DNA of 64,000 nucleotides from assembly GCA_029560585.1 (NCBI GenBank), contig JAKQKQ010000174.1:18202-82201 (forward strand), written 5' to 3'. The first letter of the stretch is position 1. The number at the start of each line of letters is the position of its first letter. This DNA is from Verrucomicrobiota bacterium. GTDB lineage: Bacteria > Verrucomicrobiota > Verrucomicrobiia > JADLBR01. Below the pieces are notes generated by a model, which saw only the letters and a program-made list of their open reading frames with translations, had not been told where the DNA came from and did not search any database. Positions 53,968 through 63,856 of the stretch are shown piece after piece. The position numbers were made by a program, and so were the translations under genes.

Positions 53968-56535
53968 ATGCGCAGCCCAGTCATCCTGCCCGCGCTCGCG
54001 GTGCTTCTCGTGTCACCATGGCTGTCATTCGGCAGGGGCGATCCAGAGCTGATGGTGCTCGGCCCGAATTATCCGCGCGTTTTCTTTTTCCGCGGCTCCG
54101 AGGGCCCGCCGGCCCTGCCGAAGACGACGTACGAGGACTGGGATTCGGATTTCAACCGCCTCATGGGGATCATGGGCAAGTGCCTCGACGAGGAGGTGCT
54201 CGGCCGGGAGAAACGCAACCCCGAGTTCTTCGGCCGCTTCAAGCGAGAGCATCCGACGCAAGTGGTGCTGCTGCATTTCAATGGCAATTCCCGCGACCCG
54301 CGCCATGGCACCGGGAAGTACTTTCCGGGCCACTGGACATACCGGGGCGCCACGAGAATCTTGGCCGACGTGCCCGACCAGGCGGGCGAGACCACGATCC
54401 GGGTCGAGGACGCCTCGGATTTTCAGGTGGGCGGCGGCCGCTACAGGACTTCCAATGACGACGTCGCGCTGTTCGGCGTGACCGAGGACGGTGGGCACGA
54501 TTGGGCGCATTGCGAGCAGGTCCAACTCCTCGCGGTTGACAAGAAGAGCGGAACGATCCGCGTGAGGCGCGCCTGCTACGGCACCCGGCCCCTCGCCTTC
54601 AAGGCGGGCGCGGCCCGAGCGGCGGCGCACGCCGTCGAGGGCCCGTGGGGAAAGAACAACAACCTCCTGTGGTTCTATAATTTCTCGACCCACTGTCCCA
54701 GAGATGCCGATGGCAAGAACTGCGCCGACCGGCTCGTCGATGATCTCGCGGCGTGGTTTGGCAAAGGCGGCAAGCTTGCGGACTTCGATGGACTCGAGTT
54801 TGACGTGATGTTCAACGAGACCCGCGGCGACACCGACGGAGACGGGCGGATCGATGACGGCGTCATCGGCGGGATCAACCACTATGGCATCGGGGTGATC
54901 GAATTTGCCCGGCAACTCCGGGCACGCCTGGGGGATGGGCGCATCATCCAGGGCGACGGTGCCCTAGGCCCGGGCGGGCGCCGATCACAGCGCGCGTTCG
55001 GCATCCTCAACGGCATCGAGAGCGAGGGTTTTCCCAATCTCGACGACTGGGATTTCGAGGACTGGTCCGGCGGCCTCAATCGCCACGCGTTCTGGGGCGC
55101 CAACGGCCGTGCGCCGGCCTTCAGCTATATCAACCACAAATGGGTTGAGCCCGTCCCGGGAAAACCCGGCGAGCACAAGAATCCCGAGGTGCCATTCTCC
55201 CGCCATCGGTTGAGTTTCGCCGCCGGCCAGTTCACCGACTCCGCGATCTGTTACTCCTTCGCGCCCCCCAGGGACGCGGGTGGCAAGTTCGGCGTCTGGG
55301 ACGAATTTCGTTGCGGCACCGATAATCGGTTGGGTTGGTTGGGCAAGCCCGAGGGCCCAGCAGTCCGCATGGCGACCAAGTTCCCCGATCTGCTTCAGGG
55401 CGCCGGCAATCCCGCCGGCGATGCCTTGGCCAAACGCATCACGGGCCGCGTGAGGGCCAGGGCCTGCGGCGATGGCATCGTCATCGAACCGGCCACATCG
55501 GATACCGGTGGCATCGAGTTCACGATCCGCGACATTCCGGCCACAGGCAAAGACATGGTCGTGCTGCTCACCATGAGCGGCCAACCGATGAAGGGCTATC
55601 CCCGCGAGATGGCCCGATTTGTCGAATGCGAGCTTTCGGGGGGCATGATCAGCCTCATGGGCAAGGTGCCGGAGTCGACCGGCATGGCCTTGCGGGGTGC
55701 GGCGGAGACCGAGATCGATCGGACATCGGGCGCGGCCATCAGGAATCAGGTGCAGACCACTATCGACGATCGCACGCTTCCGGCCTATGCCATCCACCCG
55801 CCCTACCAGATGGGGAAGGGCTACGTCTTCTGGTGCCGCGATGTCGACATCCCACCGTCATCGGACCTGCGCTTCAATCTGGGCATGAGCGAGAAGGCGC
55901 CCGCGCGCTCCGACGGTGTCTGGTTCAAGGTCTTTGTCTCCGAACTCTCTGGCAATAGACCCGGGCCCTTTGAACCTGTGTTTGAGAAGACCACCAAAGC
56001 GCACGAGTGGATCCCGTGCTCCATCCCCCTCAGGAGATTTGCCGGGAAACGCGTCCGGTTAAAGTTCGTTGCCGACTGCGGACCGAGGGACAACGCCACG
56101 ACAGATCAGGGCTACTGGGCCGATGTCAAGATCGTGCGTGCCGGACTCGCGGAATCCGAGGTTACCCCATCCTCGACACACATGACCTGGCTCAACGACA
56201 GGCCTTTCACCTCCGCATTCTATTTTCGCGAACTGCGCTCCAAGTCGGTGGATCTGAGCGTGTCGGTTGAAGGCGCCGAGCCCATGACCGTGATCGCGCT
56301 CTCGGCCCACGCGCATCCGGATGCGATGTGCCGCGTTTTTCAGCAGGGCCTCGTCATCGCGAACCCGGCGCATGAACCCTACACGTTCGACCTCGGCGAG
56401 GTCTCCCCCGGGCGCCGCTATCGCCGCATCCGGGCCGTGCTAACCCAAGACGCCGAGGCGAACAACGGCCAACCGGTCGCCGGCAGAATCACTCTCGGAG
56501 AACGCGACGCGCTCTTTCTGGTGCGGGTGCCTTAG
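53968..56535 (+). CDS. Large secreted protein of unknown function with DxDxDG calcium-like motif
   Basis: An 855-residue protein with a signal peptide (residues 1-22, ending LSFGRG). I cannot assign a family. The first 420 residues contain RVFFFRGSEGPPALPKTTY, VVLLHFNGNSRDP, LEFDVMFNETRGDTDGDGRI near residue 280-297 and GRIIQGDGALGPGG, a layout that looks like a TIM-barrel glycosidase-like or phosphodiesterase-like domain with a DxDxDG calcium loop. The last 400 residues look like beta-sandwich modules. It probably acts on an extracellular polymer; no catalytic residues are certain. It is divergent from the exosortase-associated gene. Confidence 0.65.
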   Translation: MRSPVILPALAVLLVSPWLSFGRGDPELMVLGPNYPRVFFFRGSEGPPALPKTTYEDWDSDFNRLMGIMGKCLDEEVLGREKRNPEFFGRFKREHPTQVVLLHFNGNSRDPRHGTGKYFPGHWTYRGATRILADVPDQAGETTIRVEDASDFQVGGGRYRTSNDDVALFGVTEDGGHDWAHCEQVQLLAVDKKSGTIRVRRACYGTRPLAFKAGAARAAAHAVEGPWGKNNNLLWFYNFSTHCPRDADGKNCADRLVDDLAAWFGKGGKLADFDGLEFDVMFNETRGDTDGDGRIDDGVIGGINHYGIGVIEFARQLRARLGDGRIIQGDGALGPGGRRSQRAFGILNGIESEGFPNLDDWDFEDWSGGLNRHAFWGANGRAPAFSYINHKWVEPVPGKPGEHKNPEVPFSRHRLSFAAGQFTDSAICYSFAPPRDAGGKFGVWDEFRCGTDNRLGWLGKPEGPAVRMATKFPDLLQGAGNPAGDALAKRITGRVRARACGDGIVIEPATSDTGGIEFTIRDIPATGKDMVVLLTMSGQPMKGYPREMARFVECELSGGMISLMGKVPESTGMALRGAAETEIDRTSGAAIRNQVQTTIDDRTLPAYAIHPPYQMGKGYVFWCRDVDIPPSSDLRFNLGMSEKAPARSDGVWFKVFVSELSGNRPGPFEPVFEKTTKAHEWIPCSIPLRRFAGKRVRLKFVADCGPRDNATTDQGYWADVKIVRAGLAESEVTPSSTHMTWLNDRPFTSAFYFRELRSKSVDLSVSVEGAEPMTVIALSAHAHPDAMCRVFQQGLVIANPAHEPYTFDLGEVSPGRRYRRIRAVLTQDAEANNGQPVAGRITLGERDALFLVRVP

Positions 56536-56985
56536 CGAGAAACTTCGGGCGCTGTTCGCGGGCGCGGCTCGTGCCCCGACCCCAGAAGTTTTCCCCTGAA
56601 TAATCCGGCGCGTGGACGTTTCTGGCTAGTGCCGCCCCCTCGCGCCGGGGGCGGCGATATCTCGAAAATTCAGACACCGAATCGTAGGAGCCTGCTTGCA
56701 GGCGATTCCACGCCGCGCGAATCGCGCTACGTCTCATTTTCACCCCCGATGGTCTTTCGCCCAGACCCCGCAGGAAAAAAATCGGGGCTCTTCACCGGCG
56801 CGCCAAGGAAAAAAGGGAGTGAAGGGGCTCCCAAAAGGAACGCGCACCGGCAAGGCCCCGATGTGTCTGTTTAGACACGCGTTCGGGGCAACCGTTCAAG
56901 AAAAAGTGAAATTTTGGCGAAAACGTGATTTTCTGGCCGTGGCGCGCCACATCGGCGCACGGTCCTTGATTTGTAACATATTCAG
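56536..56985. repeat. 450-bp intergenic region with repeat family A copy 3
   Basis: A copy of family A lies at 56663-56757 in plus orientation, downstream of the plus-strand gene. Its second hairpin is shortened (GCGCGAATCGCGC). The remaining sequence up to 56985 is A-rich in places (GAAAAAAGGGAG, AAGAAAAAGTG) and contains no gene that I trust. Confidence 0.55.
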
Positions 56986-59900
56986 CTACAATGCTTTGCT
57001 GGTTGTTGTGCTTGTTGGCGTGGATTTTTGACTGAGCCATTCGCTCGCGCGTTGGCGGGCGGCGGCCATCTTGGGGTAACGGACCTCGCGGTAGCCTGTA
57101 ACCGACTCGGGAAGGCGCAGGGCTCGGGCCCACGAGTGGTAGTCGTCATCGCGGGAGAAGCGGAATTCGTCGGCTAGTTTCAGATACCAGTCGCGGAACT
57201 CGCGTTCCACGGCGTGCCAGGCCGGGAACCATCGGCGCAGGAACCGGCATTCGCGCATCAGGCGGAGCATCCAGTCGCGGGAGCGGATCTTGAACCGGAA
57301 GGTGTGGCCGCCGAAGACGAACTCGGGTCGGTTGATGTGGCGGTAGATGATGTGGTCGCCCCGGTCGGGATCGATACCGTAGCGCTCGCGATCGCGGGCG
57401 TATTTCTCCTCGCTCGTGAGAAGGTGCGCGACCCAGACTTCGTCCTTGATGGCCATGACGCGGTGGGCGTTCCAGATCACGGCTTTGGTGGCGGCAAAGT
57501 CGTGCTGCGCCGAGTCACGCCGATAAACGGATAGCACGGAGTCGATGTACCTCTGGGCGTAGGCGGGGCCGTCGTACTGGAGGAGATCGTGGATCCGGAC
57601 GGCGAACAGCCGGAGGCTCTCCCGGTCGATGCGGAGCGGTTCGACTGCGCGGGTGACCAGCTGGAAGAGCTGCTGGGCGCGGCGCTCCCCGCGCCGACCG
57701 CGCTTGCGCAGGATGGCGCACTTCTCCGCGATCACGTCGTTGTAAGTGGGTGCGGGGGCGCGTTTCTCCTCGGCGCCGCGGGCCGCGAGCCAGCGACCCA
57801 GATTGAAGGCCTTCCAGTTCTCGGTGGCGGCCGGTCCCATCGTCTCGCGGATGGCCCACTCGAGGCTCTCGATGGAGAGCGGCAATTCACCCCGCTGGAA
57901 GGCGATGCCGATCATCAGGATATTGCCGTAGAGCTTGGTGCCGAAATAGCGCTCAGACAGCTCGGAGACACTGTGGCCAAAGTATCGGTCGGCGATGGTG
58001 TTGCGCCGGATGGCGTCCTCGATGTCGGCAACGCAGAAGTCATCCTTGCCGAGTAGGGTGAGGATGGTGGGCGTCTTGGACGTGTTGATGATGGCGGCGG
58101 TGTGGAGGCGGGAGCCGACGCGCTGGTTGGTCGAGGGATCGAGTCCCCGGGCGGCCTCGAGGGCGTCGATGCCGAGGATCAGGTCGGCCTTGCCGTAGGG
58201 GATGAGGTTCGAGGAGTGGTTGCGGCCGGGCCGGGTGTAAGTGATCTGGGAGTAGATGCCGCCATTCCGGATGGCGAGGCCGGCCTTGTCGCAGAACTTG
58301 ACCTCGAATCCCTCGCGATGGCCCGCGCGGACGAGGGTGGCGGTGGAACTGGCGACGCCCATCCCGCCAACGCCGGCGAGGTACACGCGCCAAGAGGCAT
58401 CGAATTCGCGGGGCGCGGGGAGCGGGATGCTGTCGATGTCGAGGCGGTCGAGGCGCGGGCTGGGTTTCTTGTGTCGGACGATGACGATCTCCTCGAAGGA
58501 GGGGCAGGCGTAGGTCTTAGTGCAGGCGGTGTCGGCGACGCACCACGAGAGATCGGTCTGCAGTTTTCGGCCGAAATCCGTCTCGACGAAGGTGAGGCCG
58601 GGGCAGCCGGTGGCCAAAGTGCACTCCAGGCAGTGCTCGCAGACATCGGCGGCCACATTGACGAAGCGCTTGTGGCGGAGGTAGCCGCGTTTCCGGATCT
58701 CGGCGCGCTCCTCGCGGGCGCGGGCGCGATGGAACGTGATGCCGCACTCCTTGTCGGCGATGATCACCTTGACCCCGTCGCGGAGGATCGTGTTCTCGAG
58801 GATGCGCCGGTAGTGGTCGCGGTTGGCAGGGTTGGTCCGGATGACCTCCGCGCCGCCGTCGCGCGTGATGGCCGAGGCGATACCGTCGATGTTCTGGGTG
58901 AATGTCTCGTTTCCGAGGATGTCCCTGTCCATGCCGGGCGTGATCTGGTGCCCGGTCATGGCGGTGGTGCGGTTGTCCAGGATGATGTAGGTGATGTCCT
59001 GCCCGTTCTTGATGGAGTTGGAGATGGCGAGCTGGCCGCTGTGGAAGAAGGTCGAGTCGCCCATGAAGACGACCTGCTTGTTGACAATGAACGCGTCGAT
59101 GCCGAGGCCGGTGCCACCGCCGAGGCCCATGCCGCTGTAATTGTGCATGAGGTCTTTGGTGGGCTCGAACATCAGCATCGTGTAGCAGCCGGTGTCGCCG
59201 TGAAAGACCAGGTCCACGGGGCCGTGCTTGTGGCGGCTCGCCATGTAGGCCGGGTCGCGGAAGGACTTCTTGATGTCGACCAGCACCGAGGCGGAATCCC
59301 GGTGTGGGCAGCCGGGGCAGAAGGTCGGGGTGCGGGGGGCGAGTTTGACGTCGGCGTTTGCGGTCTCCGCGACAAGCGCGAGTTCGACCTCGACCGCGGC
59401 GACATCGACCGGGACGAGCGGGTCCTGGAGCTTGAGCAGGATCGGGGCCAGGCACTCGATCAGGATGGAGGGGTTGAGGCCGCGGTGCGCGGGGATCCCG
59501 GCCAGGTCGCCGGGCAGGGTCTTGCCCCAGACCTTGGTGCGGAGATCGTCGTGGTTGGCGATGGCGGTGATCTGTTCCTCGATGAAGCCGCGGCGCTCCT
59601 CCACGACGATGATCTCCTCGGCGATCTGGGCGAGCCGCCGGATCTGCGCCGGGTTGATGGGGTAGGTGACCCCGATTTTGAGGATGGGCATTGCGTCGAC
59701 GAGGCCCATCTCGGCGAGGGCTTGCTCGAGGTAGGAGAAGGCGAGCGCGGAAGAGACAAAGCCGTAGCGGAATTTCTTTCCTGGCGCCGCGCCCGGCGGG
59801 AGCGCGATGCGGTCGACGCCGTAGTTTTCCGCCGAGGCCCAGAGGCGCTGGTAGCGGGAGGGAAAGTCTCTCTCCTTGCGCCACGTGCGCGGGGGGAGGA

Positions 59901-60576
59901 GGACCTTGTTCTCGAAATCGACCTTCGAGGTATCGAGTTCGATGGGGTTGTTGGTGTTGATGCGCGGGAGGTTGTTGCGCCGCACCCGGACGCTGCCTCC
60001 GCCGTCCGCCTGGTTGGTCGTGATGAGGTAGCCGATGTAGAGCTCGGCCTCGCGGGAGAGTTTGAAGCCGATGTCGATCCAGTCCTTGATCTCCTGGTTG
60101 CTGGTTGGCTCGAGGACCGGCATGTGGAGGTGCTTGGCCAGATAGCGGGAGTCGGCCGGCACCTGGGTCGAGTCGCTCCAAGGATCGTCGCCCATGACGA
60201 CGATGGCGCCACCGTCGGGGTGCGCGCCGCCCAAGTTCCCGAGCGCGAGGGCATCGGAGGCGACGTGGACCCCGACGCTTTTCATGACCGCGATCGCCCG
60301 CAGGCCGAGCATCTGGGACCCGTTGAGCATCGCGACGGACAGGGCCTCGTTGTGCGCCAGGACCGCGCGAATGCCGTAGTGCTTGGGGATCTCGGCGATC
60401 CGTTCGATGGTGTCGAAGAAGCCCGCGACGGGGGACCCTGGGTAGCCCGTCCAGAGGTGTGAGCCGCCCTCGGTTTCGAGCAACCCCTTGACCATCAACT
60501 CGTTGCCCGTGAAAACCTCCGTGCCCTCTTCCTTCAGGAAACGGGGGTCGGCACCGGCGGCCAAGCTTTTCGACAT
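56986..60576 (-). CDS. Fused indolepyruvate:ferredoxin oxidoreductase (IorA-IorB) with C-terminal DUF6537-like domain
   Basis: A 1196-residue thiamine-diphosphate enzyme that oxidatively decarboxylates indolepyruvate or similar aryl/branched 2-oxoacids to acyl-CoA and reduces ferredoxin. The order is: PFOR-type pyrimidine domain (about 20-190, WTGYPGSPVAGFFDTIERI), a transketolase C-like domain, the TPP domain with CPGCPHRDSA and GDSTFFHSG, and a cysteine-rich cluster region (VCEHCLECTLATGCPG, then CVADTACTKTYACPS). The fused gamma-type domain follows with AGVGGMGVASST and the rest (about 950-1160) is DUF6537-like. It is the fused bacterial form. It could supply reduced ferredoxin to the complex I encoded nearby. 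Confidence 0.92.
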   Translation of the reverse strand: MSKSLAAGADPRFLKEEGTEVFTGNELMVKGLLETEGGSHLWTGYPGSPVAGFFDTIERIAEIPKHYGIRAVLAHNEALSVAMLNGSQMLGLRAIAVMKSVGVHVASDALALGNLGGAHPDGGAIVVMGDDPWSDSTQVPADSRYLAKHLHMPVLEPTSNQEIKDWIDIGFKLSREAELYIGYLITTNQADGGGSVRVRRNNLPRINTNNPIELDTSKVDFENKVLLPPRTWRKERDFPSRYQRLWASAENYGVDRIALPPGAAPGKKFRYGFVSSALAFSYLEQALAEMGLVDAMPILKIGVTYPINPAQIRRLAQIAEEIIVVEERRGFIEEQITAIANHDDLRTKVWGKTLPGDLAGIPAHRGLNPSILIECLAPILLKLQDPLVPVDVAAVEVELALVAETANADVKLAPRTPTFCPGCPHRDSASVLVDIKKSFRDPAYMASRHKHGPVDLVFHGDTGCYTMLMFEPTKDLMHNYSGMGLGGGTGLGIDAFIVNKQVVFMGDSTFFHSGQLAISNSIKNGQDITYIILDNRTTAMTGHQITPGMDRDILGNETFTQNIDGIASAITRDGGAEVIRTNPANRDHYRRILENTILRDGVKVIIADKECGITFHRARAREERAEIRKRGYLRHKRFVNVAADVCEHCLECTLATGCPGLTFVETDFGRKLQTDLSWCVADTACTKTYACPSFEEIVIVRHKKPSPRLDRLDIDSIPLPAPREFDASWRVYLAGVGGMGVASSTATLVRAGHREGFEVKFCDKAGLAIRNGGIYSQITYTRPGRNHSSNLIPYGKADLILGIDALEAARGLDPSTNQRVGSRLHTAAIINTSKTPTILTLLGKDDFCVADIEDAIRRNTIADRYFGHSVSELSERYFGTKLYGNILMIGIAFQRGELPLSIESLEWAIRETMGPAATENWKAFNLGRWLAARGAEEKRAPAPTYNDVIAEKCAILRKRGRRGERRAQQLFQLVTRAVEPLRIDRESLRLFAVRIHDLLQYDGPAYAQRYIDSVLSVYRRDSAQHDFAATKAVIWNAHRVMAIKDEVWVAHLLTSEEKYARDRERYGIDPDRGDHIIYRHINRPEFVFGGHTFRFKIRSRDWMLRLMRECRFLRRWFPAWHAVEREFRDWYLKLADEFRFSRDDDYHSWARALRLPESVTGYREVRYPKMAAARQRASEWLSQKSTPTSTTTSKAL

Positions 60577-61052
60577 GCCCCCTAGTTTAGGTGCGGAGGT
60601 GGGGCGTGCAAATCAAAAGGCGGTACCAACTTCCAGATCGTAAGACAACTGGCGGGAAGCCCTTCGCCCTGCCCATAGAATTCCACGCGGCGGATCGCAG
60701 TCTGGCCTCGCCGAACGGTCAGGCCTTTCGCCGACTTGTCGCGAAGGACACACCGGCGTGGGGACTTGGCCCGTTCTTCCATGGGCGCGGTGGTGAACCT
60801 GACGACGCCTTGGAGATTGTCTTTGATCCGAAGGGACGGATCGCTCCGGTTGCACTGACTCGAGAATTTTGACACCGAATCGTAGGAGCCTGCTTGAAGG
60901 CGATTCGAATCGCGCGCAGGCGCGCTCCTAGGTCCCATTTTCTTCCCCGGTGGTGCCCCGCCGCGCGGGGATCATTTTTTCCCTATCCCAGCACGATCCG
61001 GGCTCGTGAGGGTTTGGGGCCCATCTGTGGCCAGATGGGCTAAGGGTTGGGC
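60577..61052. repeat. 476-bp region between ior and nadB with repeat family A copy 4
   Basis: Family A lies at 60861-60960: it starts TTTGACACCGAATCG, has CCTGCTTGAAGG with one change in the hairpin, and ends in GTGGTGCCCCG. The stretch 60591-60872 can be read as a 93-residue frame, but it has no recognised homology and its start is a GTG without a ribosome site. The region must also contain the promoter of ior on the minus strand. Confidence 0.55.
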
Positions 61053-62654
61053 TCAGGATTCCGCCCGGCGCATGATCGTGTCGTTGAGGGGGGCGTCGCT
61101 GGATTCGGGGTAATCGAGGGTGAAGTGGAGGCCGCGGCTCTCGTGCCGTGCGGTGGCGCACCCGACGATGAGCAGGGCCACGCGCACGAGGTTGCGGAGT
61201 TCGACCAGGTCGCTCGTGAGCTTAAAATTCCAGTAGAAATCGTTGATCTCCCGCCAGAGGTTCTGGAGGCGGGTGTTGGCGCGCTGGAGGCGGCGGTTGG
61301 TCCGGACAATCCCGACGTAGTCCCACATTAGCCTCCGGATCTCGTCCCAGTTATGCGAGATGACGACCATCTCGTCGGGATTCGTGAGGCCGCCGGATTC
61401 CCATGCGGGAATTTCGGGCGGCCGTGGCGGGCGGTCGCTGTTTCGGGCGCGCAAGGCGGCGCGGTGGGCGATCACCAGGGCCTCGAGGAGAGAATTGGAA
61501 GCCAGTCGATTTGCGCCATGGAGGCCGGTGTGGGCGACTTCGCCGATGGCGTAGAGGCCGCGGAGGGTGGTGGCGCCGTAGAGGTCGACGGCCACGCCGC
61601 CGCACTGGTAGTGGGCGGCGGGCACGACGGGTATGGGCTCTCTGGTGATATCGATGCCCAGGCGGAGGCAGGTGTCGTGGATCATCGGAAACCGGTCGCG
61701 GGTGAATTCGGCGGGCCGGTGCGTGAGATCCAGGTAGACGCACGCCGCGCCGGAGCGCTTCATCTCGGCGTCGATGGCGCGGGCCACGATGTCTCGCGGG
61801 GCCAGATCTTTTCGGGGGTGGGCGTGCTCCATGAAAGCGCGCCCCGATTGGTCCACGAGACGACCGCCCTCGCCGCGGAGTGCCTCCGAGATCAGGAAGG
61901 GTTTTGTCCCGGGCCGGTAGAGGCAGGTGGGATGGAACTGGATGAACTCCATGTTCGCGATCGTGGCGCCGGCGCGCCACGCCATGGCGACACCATCGCC
62001 GGTGGCGATCTCCGGGTTGGTGGTGTGGAGGTAAACCTGGCCGCATCCTCCCGTGGCCAGGGCCGTGACCGGCGCCGAGAACGTGTGCACCTCGCCGCCC
62101 TTCCTGTCGAGGGCATAGAGCCCGATGCATCGGTCGGGACTCGAGGGATCGAGCTTGCGGGCGGTGATGAGGTTGACGCCGATGTGGTCCTCGAAGACCT
62201 CGATGTTGCCGTGAGACTCGATGGCGGCGAGAAGCGCGCGCTCGACCTCCTGGCCCGTCGCGTCCTTGGCATGCAGGACGCGCCGTTTCGAGTGGCCGCC
62301 CTCGCGCCCCAGGTCGAGCTCGCGGCCGCCGCCGCCCTCCCGCTCCCGCTCGGTGAAGCGCATCCCGAACTCGACGAGCTCGCGGACGCGCGCGGGCCCC
62401 TCTTCGACGATGGTGCGGACGACGTCCTCGTGGCAGAGGCCCGCGCCGGCGCGGAGGGTATCCTGGACGTGAAGTTCGAAGGAGTCCTCTGCCGAGGTCA
62501 CGCACGCGATGCCGCCCTGGGCGTAATTGGTGTTCGACTCGGCGCGGGATTTCTTGGTGACGATGCCCACGCGGCCGCCTTCTGCGACCTTGAGCGCGAA
62601 GCTCAGGCCGGCGATGCCACTGCCTACGACCAAGAAATCAAAATCGTGTTTCAT
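61053..62654 (-). CDS. nadB: L-aspartate oxidase
   Basis: A 533-residue flavoprotein that oxidises L-aspartate to iminoaspartate, the first step of de novo NAD synthesis. The FAD site VVGSGIAGLSFALKVAEGG is at residues 10-28, NTNYAQGGIACV follows at about 42-53, and the FAD-capping part includes GANRLASNSLLEALV. The C-terminal helical domain has MWDYVGIVRTNRRLQRA, as usual. The length is normal. It is cytosolic. NadA and NadC are not in this window. Confidence 0.95.
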   Translation of the reverse strand: MKHDFDFLVVGSGIAGLSFALKVAEGGRVGIVTKKSRAESNTNYAQGGIACVTSAEDSFELHVQDTLRAGAGLCHEDVVRTIVEEGPARVRELVEFGMRFTEREREGGGGRELDLGREGGHSKRRVLHAKDATGQEVERALLAAIESHGNIEVFEDHIGVNLITARKLDPSSPDRCIGLYALDRKGGEVHTFSAPVTALATGGCGQVYLHTTNPEIATGDGVAMAWRAGATIANMEFIQFHPTCLYRPGTKPFLISEALRGEGGRLVDQSGRAFMEHAHPRKDLAPRDIVARAIDAEMKRSGAACVYLDLTHRPAEFTRDRFPMIHDTCLRLGIDITREPIPVVPAAHYQCGGVAVDLYGATTLRGLYAIGEVAHTGLHGANRLASNSLLEALVIAHRAALRARNSDRPPRPPEIPAWESGGLTNPDEMVVISHNWDEIRRLMWDYVGIVRTNRRLQRANTRLQNLWREINDFYWNFKLTSDLVELRNLVRVALLIVGCATARHESRGLHFTLDYPESSDAPLNDTIMRRAES

Positions 62655-62792
62655 GTCAATGGTTGATCCTTGATCTTCCGTGCTTGCGGGGGGTGGGTGC
62701 TGCGGCTACTGTAGGCGTAGGCCCAACATTGATGAAACCGCGACGGAATGCAATGGCGCGGTGAGGTGTTGGGTCCACCAGGAGATTCAGCG

Positions 62793-63107
62793 ATGAGCGA
62801 AACAGATAATGTGGCGACGAAGGAGAGGCTGATACGAGATTTCAAATCACTTCTCGGGGAATTCGAGTCTTTGGTTCGCGATGGGGCTTCCCAACTCGGC
62901 GAGAAGGCGGGCGCGGCCCGCGAGCAGCTCGACCAGAACCTGAGGAAGTTGCGCGGCCAGCTCGAGGATGTTGAGGGGCGCGTGTTCGAGCACGGCAAGG
63001 TCATGGCGAAAGCCACCGATGACCTGGTGCACGACCATCCCTGGGAGTCGGCGGGGGTTGCTTTTGGGGCTGGCTTGTTGATTGGCATTCTGATCAATCG
63101 GCGGTAG
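62793..63107 (+). CDS. DUF883/ElaB-YqjD-like membrane-anchored protein
   Basis: A 104-residue protein: a long coiled helix (about 10-80, with EKAGAAREQLDQNLRKLRGQ) and a C-terminal membrane helix ending GAGLLIGILINRR. HPWESAGVAFG before it is the DUF883 signature. E. coli relatives ElaB and YqjD tether ribosomes to the inner membrane in stationary phase. An upstream frame extension lacks homology, and ATG 62793 follows a weak purine-rich site (GAGATTCAGCG). It is the first gene of a three-gene set. Confidence 0.85.
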   Translation: MSETDNVATKERLIRDFKSLLGEFESLVRDGASQLGEKAGAAREQLDQNLRKLRGQLEDVEGRVFEHGKVMAKATDDLVHDHPWESAGVAFGAGLLIGILINRR

Positions 63108-63117
63108 GCCGGATCTA

Positions 63118-63510
63118 ATGGCCGACTTTCTGTTTGGATCCCGGGGTCTAGTCGAATCGCTCCGCGGTTCGCTGGAGACCGCACTGCGCATCATCGAGGC
63201 CCGGCTTGAACTGCTGGGCATCGAGTTGCAGGAAGAGAAGCACAGGCTTCTTGGGCTGGCGGTTTTGGCGGCCGGGATGCTGGTGTTCGCCGTGCTTGCG
63301 CTGGTGGTGCTGACGGTCGGCCTCATCGCCCTTGCGTGGGATGATCCTGCGCTTCGGCACCCGGTGATCTGGGGGATCTTCGCGGTCTATGTGGCGTCGG
63401 CGCTGGTGTGCTGGCGGATGTTCGCGTCGCGTGTCTCGAAGCAGGCGCGCCTTTTTGAGGGCACGATCGAGGAATTGCGCAAGGACCGGTCATGGCTGCG
63501 GCCCCGCTGA
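63118..63510 (+). CDS. Phage holin superfamily III/YqjE-like membrane protein
   Basis: A 130-residue protein with an amphipathic N-terminal helix (ALRIIEARLELLGIELQEEK) and two adjacent membrane helices (about 43-70 and 83-101). The pattern ARLELLxxELxEEK is the YqjE signature, classed with phage holin superfamily III. The genomic order after a DUF883 gene matches enterobacterial yqjD-yqjE-yqjK, so a holin function is unlikely; the role is in the envelope. Confidence 0.85.
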   Translation: MADFLFGSRGLVESLRGSLETALRIIEARLELLGIELQEEKHRLLGLAVLAAGMLVFAVLALVVLTVGLIALAWDDPALRHPVIWGIFAVYVASALVCWRMFASRVSKQARLFEGTIEELRKDRSWLRPR

Positions 63511-63827
63511 AGGTCTTGGAGCTGAGGAAGCGGTTGCTGCTGGAGCGCATTTCGCTACAGCGCGGCGAGATGGCGGCGCATCTGCGCGGTGTTCGTCGGG
63601 GCGTGTCTTGGGTCTCGCTCGGCGTCGGGGCCTTGGGAGCGATTCGGGGTGCGGCCGGGGCCTTGGCGGTGGCGAAGCTGGTTGCACCGGGAGGCCAACG
63701 GAAGCTCTTGCCGATGCTGCTGGCCGGTGCCACGGCCGCGTGGGGGTTGGGCAAGGCCGCCGCCGGGATGGTGCGCCGACGGTGGTTGGCGCGGCGCGGC
63801 GTCTTGGACGTGGCGTCGGTCAAGTGA
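63492..63827 (+). CDS. YqjK-like small basic protein
   Basis: A 111-residue protein that starts inside the preceding gene (19-bp overlap). The N-terminal segment KVLELRKRLLLERISLQRGEM is basic and coiled, as in YqjK, and two weak hydrophobic segments follow (about 41-62 and 73-90). The residues match YqjK only loosely; position is the stronger argument. It completes the yqjD-yqjE-yqjK-like cluster. Confidence 0.7.
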   Translation: MAAAPLKVLELRKRLLLERISLQRGEMAAHLRGVRRGVSWVSLGVGALGAIRGAAGALAVAKLVAPGGQRKLLPMLLAGATAAWGLGKAAAGMVRRRWLARRGVLDVASVK

Positions 63828-63856
63828 CGGTAACCCGTCCTTCCGCGCGTTGTACC

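Noticed and set aside
60591..60872. A 93-residue plus-strand open frame next to repeat copy 4
   Set aside because: It has a GTG start without a ribosome site, no recognisable homology, and runs into the repeat; the region looks like degenerate repeat text.
63118..63510. A prophage holin gene
   Set aside because: The order with DUF883 and YqjK-like genes fits the chromosomal yqjD-yqjE-yqjK cluster, and no other phage gene is present.
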